Positions 16,119-24,613 of a DNA stretch of 41,127 nucleotides are shown here, one piece after another. The notes beneath the pieces are model-generated. The model was not told the origin of the DNA. It did no database searches and saw only the letters and a program-made list of their open reading frames with translations. The translations under genes and the position numbers were made by a program. The stretch lies in assembly GCF_026224925.1 (NCBI RefSeq), contig NZ_JAMFRV010000091.1, positions 1 to 41,127 on the forward strand, in the 5' to 3' direction. Each line of letters opens with the position of its first letter. Positions within the stretch are counted from its first letter, which is position 1. This DNA comes from Pseudomonas sp. (GTDB taxonomy: Bacteria > Pseudomonadota > Gammaproteobacteria > Pseudomonadales > Pseudomonadaceae).

Positions 16119-17150
16119 TCAGAGCACTCCTACCTGATGCCAAGCGTGTTTGACGGCCTGAGCGGCTTTAGCGTCAAAGCGCTTTTGTGCATGTGTAACG
16201 GTGAGATTTGCAAACGTAGCGAAGTCGGCATCCTGGGGCAGGGTGTCGTCGCACAACGTGTCATACCAAATATAGCCAGCGTGTTCCCAGGCATGGCCGC
16301 CCAATGCGATTGCCGCCAAATAGAACGCGCGATTTGGAATACCTGAGTTCAGGTGCACTCCGCCGTTGTCGTCTTTGGTCTGCACGTAGCCCGCCATGCT
16401 AGCGGGTTGAGGATCTTTGCCCAATAAAGGGTCATCGTAAGCGGTACCCGGATGCGACATAGATCGCAGTCCAATACCGTTGATGCCTTTTGCCAAGAGG
16501 CCTTCACCGATAATCCAATCCGCCTGTTTGGCAGTTTGCTTAAGGTGAAACTGTTTGACCATGGATCCAAACACGTCCGACATCGACTCGTTAAGCGCAC
16601 CCGACTGTTGAAAATATATCAGCCCGGCTTCGGTTTCCGTTACACCGTGGGTCAGCTCGTGGCCGATAACATCAATGGCTATGGTGAAACGATTAAATAT
16701 TTCCCCGTCGCCATCGCCAAACACCATTTGTTGGCCGTTCCAAAACGCATTTTGATAGTCTTTTTCGTAATGCACACTGCCGAGCAACGCTAGCCCTTTG
16801 TTATCCAGTGAGTTGCGTTTGTAGGCTTGCCAGTAGAAGTCGTAGGTCACCCCGAGGTAGTCATAAGCCTCATTGACCGCTACATCTTTGGTTGCCGCCT
16901 GACCTTCCTTCCTGACTTGGACACCCGGCAATGCAGTACCGTTGTGCGCGTCATAGATGGTGCGCTCAACCTCCCCGCCTTGGGTCGATGGTGCGATCAT
17001 GGGCTCGGCGAACGGGTGGGCAAGCAGGGTGTTGACGTGGTTTAGCGTGGTTTGCGCGCAATTGCGTTGGGGCTCTGAGCCATTTGCAATGATCCGCCGC
17101 AGCATGTAGGGCGGAATAATACTGTGAGGGGTAGAAGTGCGATTGCTCAT
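16119..17150 (-). CDS. Protealysin-like M4 zinc metallopeptidase
   Basis: This is a 343-residue thermolysin-family peptidase of the short-propeptide protealysin group. It lacks a signal peptide and the long FTP/PepSY propeptide. The N-terminus carries the PPYMLRRI motif (13-20) typical of the protealysin propeptide, probably removed around residue 50. The zinc site is HELTH (His164, Glu165, His168) with Glu188 in NESMSDVFGSM; His266 in GGVHLNSGIPNRAFY is the catalytic His. YDDPLLGKDPQPA matches other family members. It forms a two-gene operon with the emfourin-like inhibitor. Protealysin of Serratia is intracellular and has been linked to actin cleavage and invasion; a role here against other bacteria or hosts is inference. 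Confidence 0.92.
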   Translation of the reverse strand: MSNRTSTPHSIIPPYMLRRIIANGSEPQRNCAQTTLNHVNTLLAHPFAEPMIAPSTQGGEVERTIYDAHNGTALPGVQVRKEGQAATKDVAVNEAYDYLGVTYDFYWQAYKRNSLDNKGLALLGSVHYEKDYQNAFWNGQQMVFGDGDGEIFNRFTIAIDVIGHELTHGVTETEAGLIYFQQSGALNESMSDVFGSMVKQFHLKQTAKQADWIIGEGLLAKGINGIGLRSMSHPGTAYDDPLLGKDPQPASMAGYVQTKDDNGGVHLNSGIPNRAFYLAAIALGGHAWEHAGYIWYDTLCDDTLPQDADFATFANLTVTHAQKRFDAKAAQAVKHAWHQVGVL

Positions 17151-17200
17151 ACTTTAATCCTTGCAAAGTTTGAGTGGATTCTTTCAATGCTGATCGTCAG

Positions 17201-17225
17201 TCGGTCTCTCTGGGATAGAGACCGA
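17201..17225. other. Perfect hairpin upstream of the M4 protease gene
   Basis: A 9-bp perfect dyad (TCGGTCTCT at 17201-17209 with AGAGACCGA at 17217-17225) with a 7-base centre lies 51 bases upstream of the protease start. It could be an operator or a transcript hairpin; no T-run follows on either strand. Confidence 0.4.
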
Positions 17226-17284
17226 CCTCTCGGTGAAGAATTCCCGTCGCTGTGGGTTTGGCGATGGCTCCTAGGGATCTCGGC

Positions 17285-17310
17285 CGGCAGGACCTTCTTT
17301 GGGCCTGCCG
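17285..17310 (-). terminator. Possible terminator hairpin after the glutathione peroxidase gene
   Basis: A 7-bp stem (CGGCAGG at 17285-17291 with CCTGCCG at 17304-17310), extendable past an A-G mismatch, lies 17 bases downstream of the peroxidase stop. The T-run is missing, so termination efficiency is uncertain. Confidence 0.4.
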
Positions 17311-17326
17311 CCAATCTAATTCAGGA

Positions 17327-17878
17327 TCAAGCGACTACTTTCAACGCCTTCTCAACCGCCTCAACAAGCCGAGGATCATCCGCCGTTACATCAGGCGCAA
17401 ACCGTGCCACCACCTGACCATCGCGGCCAATCAAAAACTTCTCGAAGTTCCACTGCACTTCCGGAATCGGGTTCGCTGCAATGCCATACCCCGTTAATTT
17501 CTCACGCATCGGACCTTCGCCCGTCGCGCCCGGCAGGGCGCTTGTCAGCGCTTGATAAAGTGGGTGCTTGTCCTGTCCCGCAACGGAGATTTTGGAAAAC
17601 AGCGGAAATTGCACGTTGTAGTTCAGGCTGCAAAACTCCTGGATTTCCGCTTCGCTGCCGGGTTCCTGCTCTTTGAAGTTATTGGCCGGAAAACCAAGTA
17701 CTTCCAAGCCTTCAGCTCGCTTGGCTTCATAGAGCTTCTCCAGTCCCTCGTACTGCGGCGTGAGGCCACACTTGGAAGCGACGTTAACAACAAGAAGCAC
17801 CTTGCCAGCGAATGGTGCCAGCGTTGTCGAGTCCCCGGTAATGGATTTGACCGGGATTTGATAAAGGTTCTGGGTCAT
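17327..17878 (-). CDS. Glutathione peroxidase family protein (BtuE-like)
   Basis: This is a 183-residue thiol peroxidase that reduces hydroperoxides. It shows the family signatures VNVASKCGLTPQYEGLEKLY with peroxidatic Cys37, GFPANNFKEQEPG containing Gln71, and WNFEKFLIGRDG with the catalytic Trp and Asn. Cys83 in EFCSLNYN is at the place of the resolving cysteine of thioredoxin-dependent members, so it may use thioredoxin rather than glutathione. The length matches BtuE of E. coli. No signal peptide is present. It is a stand-alone gene on the minus strand, upstream of the protease operon but 176 bases from it with hairpins between, so separate transcription is likely. Confidence 0.93.
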   Translation of the reverse strand: MTQNLYQIPVKSITGDSTTLAPFAGKVLLVVNVASKCGLTPQYEGLEKLYEAKRAEGLEVLGFPANNFKEQEPGSEAEIQEFCSLNYNVQFPLFSKISVAGQDKHPLYQALTSALPGATGEGPMREKLTGYGIAANPIPEVQWNFEKFLIGRDGQVVARFAPDVTADDPRLVEAVEKALKVVA

Positions 17879-17951
17879 TACGTTGTCTCTTGTTTTCGAG
17901 GGTGAAGCCGCAGCCTAGCAAAATTCTCGTCTTGCGGCGTTGTCGACACGC

Positions 17952-17978
17952 TCGGGCAGCACCGATATTGCTGCCCGA
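17952..17978. other. Strong hairpin upstream of the glutathione peroxidase gene
   Basis: A 10-bp perfect stem (TCGGGCAGCA at 17952-17961 with 17969-17978) and a 7-base loop lie 74 bases before the peroxidase start. It is too far for a core promoter element and lacks a T-run; an operator or a 5' leader structure are possible. Confidence 0.4.
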
Positions 17979-18090
17979 ACCGATCCCAACCGCTCATTGA
18001 TCCTGCCGATATCCAGCGAATCGAACAAAATTGAACTACGTTGTACCTAGATTTCGACCATCGCTCGCAATAGGAGCATCCATCAAGCGA

Positions 18091-18228
18091 ATGCTCATGA
18101 ACGCGAAAGGATTGCTTACCGTTTTTTTAATTGCCGGTGCTCTGTGGTTGGTATCCATGTGGTGGGCGACTGGATTTATCGTCTCGGTTGAGCCTGCCCA
18201 CGTTCCGGCCGCGCTTAAATCGCCTTGA
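18091..18228 (+). CDS. Possible small single-pass membrane protein
   Basis: This 45-residue frame reads MLMNAKG, then a hydrophobic stretch (LLTVFLIAGALWLVSMWWAT) and a short polar tail VEPAHVPAALKSP. The hydrophobic part is long enough for one membrane helix. AGGAG occurs 14 bases upstream, further than ideal. I recognise no family. It fills part of the 464-base gap between the peroxidase and the next plus-strand gene, which otherwise holds a strong hairpin and no other convincing gene. Chance remains a fair explanation. Confidence 0.35.
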   Translation: MLMNAKGLLTVFLIAGALWLVSMWWATGFIVSVEPAHVPAALKSP

Positions 18229-18342
18229 CTGGAGTCTGAGCGAGGGTGGCCCAGACCGTTGCCGTTCATCGAGCGGGCAGGAACAGCCGCACATTTCTCT
18301 CGGTCACTTTCTATGGCGATCGATGAGGAACAGGGGGTCTCG

Positions 18343-18660
18343 ATGAACAGTGATGCAAATGATGTTGTGCAAATTCATTTTAAATGTACTCAAGCGCCCG
18401 AAGCCTGGGTCGAAACCCACCTGAGCGAGGGACTGAAGCTGAGCAGAAACATGATTGCCTGGCGTCAGCGCTGGGCCGTGTTGTTTGATCATTTGCAATG
18501 CACTGATTGCCAGCGGTTGCAGAATATCTGGTTAGCGGACGAGGCATTTAAGCATGACCACAGTTGTGGGTTCAGCGACGAAAGGGGTCAGCATCCGTGG
18601 CACGATCTTGCGAGTATTTTGGGCGAGCTGCCCTCGCCGAGACGAACCGTTGAAGATTGA
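18343..18660 (+). CDS. Unrecognised small protein with Cys/His cluster
   Basis: This 105-residue cytosolic protein belongs to no family I recognise. It starts at an ATG with AGGGGG 6-11 bases upstream; the frame is open further back to 18259 but lacks a better start. It contains RQRWAVLFDHLQ followed by CTDCQRLQ and later KHDHSCGF. The C-x-x-C and H-x-H-x-x-C groups could form a zinc site, which is inference. Its tail (LPSPRRTVED) is polar. It is followed by a strong terminator, which supports it as a real transcription unit. Confidence 0.6.
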   Translation: MNSDANDVVQIHFKCTQAPEAWVETHLSEGLKLSRNMIAWRQRWAVLFDHLQCTDCQRLQNIWLADEAFKHDHSCGFSDERGQHPWHDLASILGELPSPRRTVED

Positions 18661-18668
18661 TCGGACAA

Positions 18669-18693
18669 AAAAGGCGCCACTAAGGCGCCTTTT
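18669..18693. terminator. Bidirectional intrinsic terminator
   Basis: AAAAGGCGCC (18669-18678) pairs with GGCGCCTTTT (18684-18693) around a 5-base loop. It ends the small plus-strand gene before it and the minus-strand SDR gene after it. Confidence 0.88.
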
Positions 18694-18714
18694 ACGGTCT
18701 TGGGGATCGCCAAG

Positions 18715-19503
18715 TTAGAACGCCGACTTAACTACGCCGCCATCGACCCTCAACGCCGCGCCGTTGGTTGCTGAGGAGGCTTCAGAACACACATAAACCA
18801 CCATGTTGGCGACCTCTTCAGGTGTGGTGAATCGCTTTAGAAGAGAGGTGGGTCGTGCTTTCTCAAAGAACTCTTTTTCGAACGCTGCGAACGGTTGGCC
18901 ACCCGAGAGTTTATTCACAAACTCACTCACGCCTTCCGAACTGGTCGGCCCCGGCAGCACGGCATTCACGGTCACACCGGTGCCTGCGCAGCTTTCCGCC
19001 AGGCCGCGGGACAGGCCAAGTTGAGCCGTTTTGGTGACGCCGTAGTGGATCATCTCAACGGGGATCTGCACGGCGCTTTCACTGCTGATGAAGACCACGC
19101 GACCCCAATTTTTGCTTTTCATCTTCGGTAAATAAGCCCGCGACAGACGCACCCCGGACATGACATTGGTGTTGAAAAAACGCTCCCACGCTTCGTCGTC
19201 GATGTCTTCGAATGGTTTTGGATCAAAAATACCGAGGTTGTTCACCAGGATGTCAACGTCGGGGTGTTGCTCAAGCAGCCTCTTGATCTGCTGTGGGTCA
19301 GACAGGTCGCCTGCAAAACCCTGAACATCGGCGTCGGGCTGCAGTGTACGAAGTTTGCTCAGGGCCTCATCGACCGACGCCTGAGAGCGACCGTTCAGGA
19401 TCACCTGGGCGCCTTCACGGGCCAGTCCAGAGACGATGGCAAAGCCGATACCCTTGGTTGAACCTGACACCAGTGCGCGTTTATTTCGTAAATGTAAGTC
19501 CAT
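18715..19503 (-). CDS. Short-chain dehydrogenase/reductase
   Basis: This 262-residue classical SDR has the cofactor motif SGSTKGIG (13-20), NNLG (88-91, the NNAG position), Ser140/141 in FISSES, and the catalytic Tyr154 and Lys158 in HYGVTKTA. VNAVLPGPT and the C-terminal GAALRVDGGVV match the fold. NGRS after the second strand suggests preference for NADP. The substrate cannot be told. The start at 19503 has GGGAGTG upstream; the frame runs to 19545 without similarity. It lies 45 bases upstream-to-stop from the lipoprotein gene on the same strand, so they could share a transcript. Confidence 0.9.
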   Translation of the reverse strand: MDLHLRNKRALVSGSTKGIGFAIVSGLAREGAQVILNGRSQASVDEALSKLRTLQPDADVQGFAGDLSDPQQIKRLLEQHPDVDILVNNLGIFDPKPFEDIDDEAWERFFNTNVMSGVRLSRAYLPKMKSKNWGRVVFISSESAVQIPVEMIHYGVTKTAQLGLSRGLAESCAGTGVTVNAVLPGPTSSEGVSEFVNKLSGGQPFAAFEKEFFEKARPTSLLKRFTTPEEVANMVVYVCSEASSATNGAALRVDGGVVKSAF

Positions 19504-19548
19504 GAAATTCACTCCCGCTCGGTTGTGCGGCCAATTAGCCGACAAGGA

Positions 19549-19899
19549 TTACAGGCAGGTGGCCAGCGAAGCTAATCGACGCTCCGCCAGCGCATCGCTT
19601 TTCGCTACGTAGTAGTTAATCGTAGTGCCAGAGGTTGCGCTCTGGACGTCGACGAAATACTCGGCGCTACGGGTATAGACAGTGAAACCGCCTTTAGTGC
19701 CCGGCTTGAGGTACGCAGCGGCTTCGACGCCGAACACCACCTCATCCTGCCAGGAAAATTGAATGCACTGGGCCACGAGCTGATCTTGTTTCTCGGAGGT
19801 AAACGTCTTCGCCGGCGCGGCGGTTCGGGCTGTGTCCATGCTCGGCGACGCGCAGCCTGCGAGTAATCCCAAGGTCATGGCGCCTATTAACATCCGCAT
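19549..19899 (-). CDS. Small predicted outer-membrane lipoprotein
   Basis: This 116-residue protein has a type II signal peptide ending in LLAGC with the lipidated Cys16. The +2 residue is Ala, so it is expected to be sorted by Lol to the outer membrane. The mature part has an Ala/Thr-rich linker (PSMDTARTAAPAKTFTSEKQ) and then a small domain with WQDEVVFGVEAAAYLKPG, TVYTRSAEYFVDVQ and TINYYVAKSDA. Two further cysteines (in VAQCIQFSW and at the C-terminus, ATCL) could form a disulfide. I do not recognise the family. Confidence 0.78.
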   Translation of the reverse strand: MRMLIGAMTLGLLAGCASPSMDTARTAAPAKTFTSEKQDQLVAQCIQFSWQDEVVFGVEAAAYLKPGTKGGFTVYTRSAEYFVDVQSATSGTTINYYVAKSDALAERRLASLATCL

Positions 19900-19978
19900 G
19901 GTGCTTCCTTATTCATTCTGAAAAACGCTGACTGTACCACTTGGCGGTGGCGGTAAGTTCGTTGTGTCTACCTGGGCT

Positions 19979-20323
19979 TCAACCCCGCAGTACGCCATCC
20001 ACTATCCCGTGCTCTTTGCAATATTCGGCCCAGTCCATCCCGGCCATCTCGGCGACTTCCTTGTGCACCTCAAGGCGTTGTGCCTGGAATTCTTCTGCGG
20101 ATTCGGCGGTGAGTTTTAAGGTCAGCTCCCACGCGAAAAAGCCTAAACGTTCGGCTTCTGCTTCGAAGGCCTCATGCAAGCGTTCTTCGCGGTATTGCGC
20201 CATTGTTTCGCCCTTGGCCTGAGCGGCCAGGGGGTTCAGGTGATCAAGCGCTTCGCGAAGGTCGGGGCGTTCGTTGAGGAAGGTTTCTAGCGCTGTCTGG
20301 TGACGCTGTTCGGCTGGGATCAT
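19979..20323 (-). CDS. DUF6388-like small helical protein
   Basis: This 114-residue cytosolic protein is strongly charged and helical (ALETFLNERPDLREALDHLN, YREERLHEAFEAEAERLGFFAWEL, EEFQAQRLEVHKEVAEMAGMDW). The pattern matches small pseudomonad proteins that I recall as DUF6388; that family name is from memory and moderately certain. No function is known. It has no close operon partner: the DUF1275 gene lies 45 bases away on the same strand upstream, so they may be co-transcribed. Confidence 0.68.
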   Translation of the reverse strand: MIPAEQRHQTALETFLNERPDLREALDHLNPLAAQAKGETMAQYREERLHEAFEAEAERLGFFAWELTLKLTAESAEEFQAQRLEVHKEVAEMAGMDWAEYCKEHGIVDGVLRG

Positions 20324-20368
20324 GGGGCCTGCTTTATAAGTGCGTTTATTCGGGCGTTGGCAACACGT

Positions 20369-21073
20369 TCACTTAGGCATGTATGCCAGTTGCCAGCGCC
20401 GGGGAATTTTTAACGAGGCTACCCCAAGGATGGCAGAAAGCACACCGCTGGCAAATAAAGCCCTCATGCCCAGATGCTGTTCAAGCAGGGCACCGATGAC
20501 CGCACCCGCAAACATACCGGTCCAAGGAATCAACTGCACACGCCAGCCATTTCTCCGTTCCCCCAGCATCCATCGGCCAAGGCCCCGACCAAAGCGGGAG
20601 AGGGCTCCTGTCACGTAGGTTAGCCCGACCGGGAAGCCGTTCACTTCCTCGACCGCAGCGTTCAGCATGCCCATGGCGGTGATCGCGCCCAGCAGCGCAG
20701 GGAGTTGGTTGTCGAGTGGCCAAGCCGCAGCCGCACACAGCAGGGCTGCGATGCACAACAACAGTGGCAACGTGCGTCGGCGAGTCAGTCGACCGACAAC
20801 GATGCCCAGCGCGTTGCTGGCAACAAACGTGACCACCAACAGCGTGAGTCGTAACACTAGGTTCACGTCACCATTGCTGACAGCGACGGCCAAGCGGGTA
20901 GTGTTGCCGCTCATGAATGAGACGAAATCCCCGGAGGCCATAAAACCGATGGCGTCGGTCATGCCTGCCAGCACTGAAAGCATCGCTACTAGCGCAAGAC
21001 CGACACGTCCGCGCCATTTCTGCGTATGCAGCCGTGCGGGGTGAGTGTGAGGTTTGAGTGGGGTGGGCAGCAT
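20369..21073 (-). CDS. DUF1275 (YoaK) family membrane protein
   Basis: This 234-residue inner-membrane protein has about six hydrophobic helices (VGLALVAMLSVLAGMTDAIG; LVLRLTLLVVTFVASNALGIV; LLLCIAALLCAAAAWPL and others). SGDFVSFMSGNTTRLAV is the DUF1275 hallmark, where the SFMSGN motif recurs across the family, and GLTYVTGALSRFGRGLGRWM is its second conserved block. I start at 21073, where the family begins; the frame extends to 21199 across a region with no similarity. The biochemical role of DUF1275 proteins is unknown; some are proposed transporters. Confidence 0.85.
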   Translation of the reverse strand: MLPTPLKPHTHPARLHTQKWRGRVGLALVAMLSVLAGMTDAIGFMASGDFVSFMSGNTTRLAVAVSNGDVNLVLRLTLLVVTFVASNALGIVVGRLTRRRTLPLLLCIAALLCAAAAWPLDNQLPALLGAITAMGMLNAAVEEVNGFPVGLTYVTGALSRFGRGLGRWMLGERRNGWRVQLIPWTGMFAGAVIGALLEQHLGMRALFASGVLSAILGVASLKIPRRWQLAYMPK

Positions 21074-21180
21074 TAGGCTATTTCCATGTGCGCAGGTCCT
21101 TTCGGCGGCTTGAGTATGGGGCAATATCCTGCGAAATTGAATTCGACCAACCTCTACGTTTCGGGCGTATCGACGGGCGA

Positions 21181-21216
21181 AAAAAAGCCAGACCCACATT
21201 ACGTGTGGGTCTGGCT
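21181..21216 (-). terminator. Intrinsic terminator of the OprD-type porin gene
   Basis: A 13-bp perfect stem (21186-21198 with 21204-21216) with a 5-base loop is followed on the minus strand by a run of at least six T. It lies 39 bases after the porin stop. Confidence 0.92.
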
Positions 21217-21255
21217 ATTTGTGTTAGTTACGCGTGGCTTATGCCGAATAAAGGC

Positions 21256-22578
21256 CTACCACAGGGGCACGACATAACTTACATAGAAGCGGTTTTCGTC
21301 CTGCTTGGTTTGCCCCGTCATTTCCGGGTTAGCCATGGCGTTTTTCCAGGTCACGCCCAGCCCTTTGAGAGTGCCATCGGGCACTTCATAACTGACCGCC
21401 ACGTCACGCTCCCACTCGCTATCGCCGCCTTTAACCACTTTGATGTCATTGCCGTGGGCATAGGTCGCGGCGAAGCCCAGACCCTTCACGCCCAGATGAC
21501 CAAAGTCATACTTGTACTGGGCCATCCAGGTTTGCTCGCCGGCGTGCTGGAATTTGTTCAGTTGCAGGTTGGTCAGTGCCGGTGAGTCCGCACCCGACCC
21601 AGGGCCTTGGCGAGCGTCGCCGCTGTTCAGGCCGGAATCCAGGAACGGAAAGTCGCTGTCCCCAGTGTTTTTCTGCGCGCCGATGCCCACGGTATGACCC
21701 GCCAGGCTGTAGCTTTCCATCAAGCTGAAAGTCGACTGGTTGATCCGGCCTTTGCTCAAACCGTCGCCGTAAGAACCGGCAGTGGCGTAGTCGCTGTCGC
21801 CGTCCGCGTTGCCGCCCACCCCCAGGCTGCGATAAGCACGGAAGTCGCTGAGCAGGCTGCCCACTGGTAATTGGTCGGTGTGTTTTGCGCCGAGGAATGC
21901 TTGCTGGTAGTAGTCCTCAAGGTTTGAATACCAAAGGCTGACCGTGGTGTTGGCGATGCCGGTGTAATCCGCGCCGCCATAAAGGAAGCGGTTGCTGAGT
22001 TTGGCACCGCCGCCCGTGGTCATGTCACTGTCGTTGGTCTCATTACGAATCTTCGTCTGGGTGATGTCGCCGCCCGTGAAGGTGAAGTCCGAGAGGTCTT
22101 TGGACACCAACTGCGCACCGGTGTTGGTCTGGTGATACAGGCGACCGTCGGTGTTGGCGAGCATTGGGTTGCTCTGTGTGAGCTCACCGATGCGCAACTC
22201 ATCCTTGAGGAAGCGCATTTTGAAGGTCGGGCTCAGCACGCCAAAATCATTGGCAGACTTGCCGTCGTTCAATGGAAACATACTGCCGGGGGTGCCGCTC
22301 GAATTGAGCTTGATCCCGTAGAAGGCTTCCAGATCCAGACCGAATCCAACGGCCCCTTCGGTATAACCTGACTTGAAGTTGAACTGGAAACCTTGACCCC
22401 AGTCGCGGACGCTTTTAGCTTTGGCGGTACTGCCCACTACACCGCGACCTTCTTGATCCAAGTAACGGTTTAGCAGTGTCAAGTCGGCGTGGCTGTCGTC
22501 AATGAAGTCCGCATGCGCAGACAACATCACACCGCCCAATAGTATGCCGACTACTGGCCTGGTTATTTTCTTGATCAT
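21256..22578 (-). CDS. OprD family outer-membrane porin
   Basis: This 440-residue outer-membrane channel has a signal peptide (about 1-23, ending SAHA) and a mature start DFIDDSHADLTLLNRYL typical of OprD-family substrate-specific channels. It shows RDWGQGFQFNFKSGYTEGAVGFGLD, ELRIGELTQSNPMLANTDGRL and the C-terminal NRFYVSYVVPLW, ending in an aromatic residue as needed for barrel assembly. OprD family members take up basic amino acids or aromatic and carboxylate compounds; which applies here cannot be read from sequence. It is divergent from a chemoreceptor gene across a 361-base gap, and a perfect terminator follows. Confidence 0.93.
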   Translation of the reverse strand: MIKKITRPVVGILLGGVMLSAHADFIDDSHADLTLLNRYLDQEGRGVVGSTAKAKSVRDWGQGFQFNFKSGYTEGAVGFGLDLEAFYGIKLNSSGTPGSMFPLNDGKSANDFGVLSPTFKMRFLKDELRIGELTQSNPMLANTDGRLYHQTNTGAQLVSKDLSDFTFTGGDITQTKIRNETNDSDMTTGGGAKLSNRFLYGGADYTGIANTTVSLWYSNLEDYYQQAFLGAKHTDQLPVGSLLSDFRAYRSLGVGGNADGDSDYATAGSYGDGLSKGRINQSTFSLMESYSLAGHTVGIGAQKNTGDSDFPFLDSGLNSGDARQGPGSGADSPALTNLQLNKFQHAGEQTWMAQYKYDFGHLGVKGLGFAATYAHGNDIKVVKGGDSEWERDVAVSYEVPDGTLKGLGVTWKNAMANPEMTGQTKQDENRFYVSYVVPLW

Positions 22579-22939
22579 CGTGGGTCTCGTTTACTGGGAT
22601 ATTCAATCTGCTGTCGAAGTAACGCCCAACAATACGAATCGGAACGTCAACGGCAGAACAGCAGCGAACCAGCGCTGCAAGTTATTGAGGCAAGTAAGAA
22701 TTAACGAGATGACAGTTACGTGACGGAGCCCCTTGGCCAGGATGAAACTTAATTTAGGTGTTTTTCATTTGACTTAACCAGTGCCGCTGGTTAGGAAGAA
22801 GATGCTGATAAACATTCTCATCATGTCGAAAGACCGCCATAGAATTGGCGCTAAAATTTTTACCTAGTGTCATAAAGACATCACACAATTGCCTTATACA
22901 TGCCTCTCCCCTGTATTTGATGAAGAGGCGTGATCAGCT
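22579..22939. promoter_or_regulatory. Divergent control region between porin and chemoreceptor
   Basis: This 361-base gap has no convincing gene. It holds a 7-bp hairpin (TAACCAG at 22775-22781 with CTGGTTA at 22787-22793), an AT-rich stretch near 22740-22770 and a TATACA near 22897 that could serve as -10 for the chemoreceptor. I find no convincing FliA-type (flagellar) promoter. Confidence 0.35.
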
Positions 22940-24613
22940 GTGAATAGGTTCTGGCCTCGGTTTTTGAGCAAGCGTTCCGAAACGCCTGTGCTCCGTCGTT
23001 TTAAAATCACCCAGCGTCTGGTCGTCTGTTTCGGCATCACGGCTGCATTGTTAGTTGCCGTTGGCGGGTTTTGCCTGTGGCAGATGCAAGACATCCGTAA
23101 TCAAGGTGAAGCCGTTGAAAGAGGGGCGTTGCCCAGTATCGCCATGGCGGACGCTATCGCTATCGATCTGGTAAAGCTGCGCGCCGAAACGTCTAATCTG
23201 GTAGCGAATGCTGATGATCCAAGTGCGGTCATCACCAGCAAGATCAACGTCGAGCAGCTGAAAAACGAAGTCGAGAAAGGCTTTGCCGAGTACCTGGCTC
23301 GGGTGACTGACGGTACTGAACGTGACTCGATCCTGGCCCTGCAAGAGGCTTATAAGGCTTTTATCCCAGGTTTGCGTGATGAAATGGCGCTGATCGAACA
23401 GCGCAAGATCAATGACGCGCGGATGCTAATCAACACCACCTTGTCGATGCAAGGTGATTTGATGGACATGCAAGTGCAGTTGCTGCGGGAGCTCAATAAG
23501 CAAAGCGCGGCAGCGACAGTGGAGGCTGCGGGTAAAAGCTATCGTCAGGCACGGATCATTGCGTCGGGAGCAATTATTGTCGCGTTGGTGCTGACTTTGC
23601 TGTTGGCCTGGCGCTTAAGCGTGAGCATCATCCGCCCGGTGCGCCATGCGCTGCACATTGCCAGTACCATTGCTGACGGCGACCTCAGCCCCCAGACCAT
23701 CCCAAGCGGCAGAGATGAACCTGCGCAACTGCTCAGTATGTTGGGGCGGATGCGCGGCAACCTGCACGGCACCATCGCTCAGATTGGCGCAGCCGCAACA
23801 CAATTGGCACAGTCGGTTCAAGAAATGGGCTCCATCGCCCAAGCCAGTGCGCAAAACCTACAGCTGCAAAACGACGAAATCGAACAAGCCGCCGTCGCGG
23901 TCAATCAGATGAGCCAAGCGGCCGTCGAAGTGGCAGGTAACGCCAGCAGCACGTCTAGCGAATCTCAAGCCTCCAGCGAGGCGGCGGCCCAGGGCCAACA
24001 CCGACTGCACGACACTATTGCGTCAATCAAACAATTGACTGGCAATGTGCTGGATTCTTCGCACCAGGCAGAGGGTCTCGCAGAACGTACGTTGAGCATT
24101 GGCAAGATTCTGGACGTGATCCGTGCGGTGGCGAACCAAACCAACTTACTCGCGCTCAATGCCGCCATTGAAGCCGCTCGGGCAGGAGAGGCGGGTCGCG
24201 GGTTCGCCGTAGTCGCTGACGAAGTACGCTCGCTTGCACAGCGCACCAGTGCGTCTACCAGCGAAATCGAAGGCTTGATCAACGACGTGCAAAAAAGCAC
24301 GCAAGCCACCGCCCAAGCCCTGCGCCTTACCGCCACCCAAGCCAACGTCACTTTGGAGCAAGCCGCCGCGACTGGCCAGGCATTGGCGGTGATCATCACC
24401 TCCACCTCAACCATCAGTAACCGAAACTTGTTGATTGCCAGCGCGGCGGAACAGCAAGCACAGGTGGCCAATGAAGTGGATCGTAACCTGACCAGCATTC
24501 GCGACTTGTCGGCACAGACGGCCTCCGGCGCGCAGCAGACCACCGTGGCCAGCGACGCGTTGTCGATGCTGGCCACAGATTTGAACGCGATGGTGCAGCG
24601 TTTTGTATTGTAA
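22940..24613 (+). CDS. Methyl-accepting chemotaxis protein with four-helix-type sensor
   Basis: This 557-residue chemoreceptor starts at GTG (22940). A first membrane helix lies around 28-48, a roughly 155-residue helical periplasmic domain follows (50-205, [21 protein letters not shown]), a second helix at about 207-226, HAMP (about 228-282, [18 protein letters not shown]) and a long coiled-coil signalling part. The CheA/CheW-binding tip is [20 protein letters not shown] followed by [18 protein letters not shown]. The sensor looks like the 4HB type that detects small ligands; the ligand is unknown. No C-terminal CheR-binding pentapeptide is seen. It is divergent from the OprD-type porin, so transport and taxis towards the same compound is a reasonable guess. 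Confidence 0.92.
   Translation: MNRFWPRFLSKRSETPVLRRFKITQRLVVCFGITAALLVAVGGFCLWQMQDIRNQGEAVERGALPSIAMADAIAIDLVKLRAETSNLVANADDPSAVITSKINVEQLKNEVEKGFAEYLARVTDGTERDSILALQEAYKAFIPGLRDEMALIEQRKINDARMLINTTLSMQGDLMDMQVQLLRELNKQSAAATVEAAGKSYRQARIIASGAIIVALVLTLLLAWRLSVSIIRPVRHALHIASTIADGDLSPQTIPSGRDEPAQLLSMLGRMRGNLHGTIAQIGAAATQLAQSVQEMGSIAQASAQNLQLQNDEIEQAAVAVNQMSQAAVEVAGNASSTSSESQASSEAAAQGQHRLHDTIASIKQLTGNVLDSSHQAEGLAERTLSIGKILDVIRAVANQTNLLALNAAIEAARAGEAGRGFAVVADEVRSLAQRTSASTSEIEGLINDVQKSTQATAQALRLTATQANVTLEQAAATGQALAVIITSTSTISNRNLLIASAAEQQAQVANEVDRNLTSIRDLSAQTASGAQQTTVASDALSMLATDLNAMVQRFVL

Noticed and set aside
22840..22880. FliA-type flagellar promoter before the first chemoreceptor gene
   Set aside because: A TAAA-like box exists but spacing to any GCCGATAA-like box is wrong.
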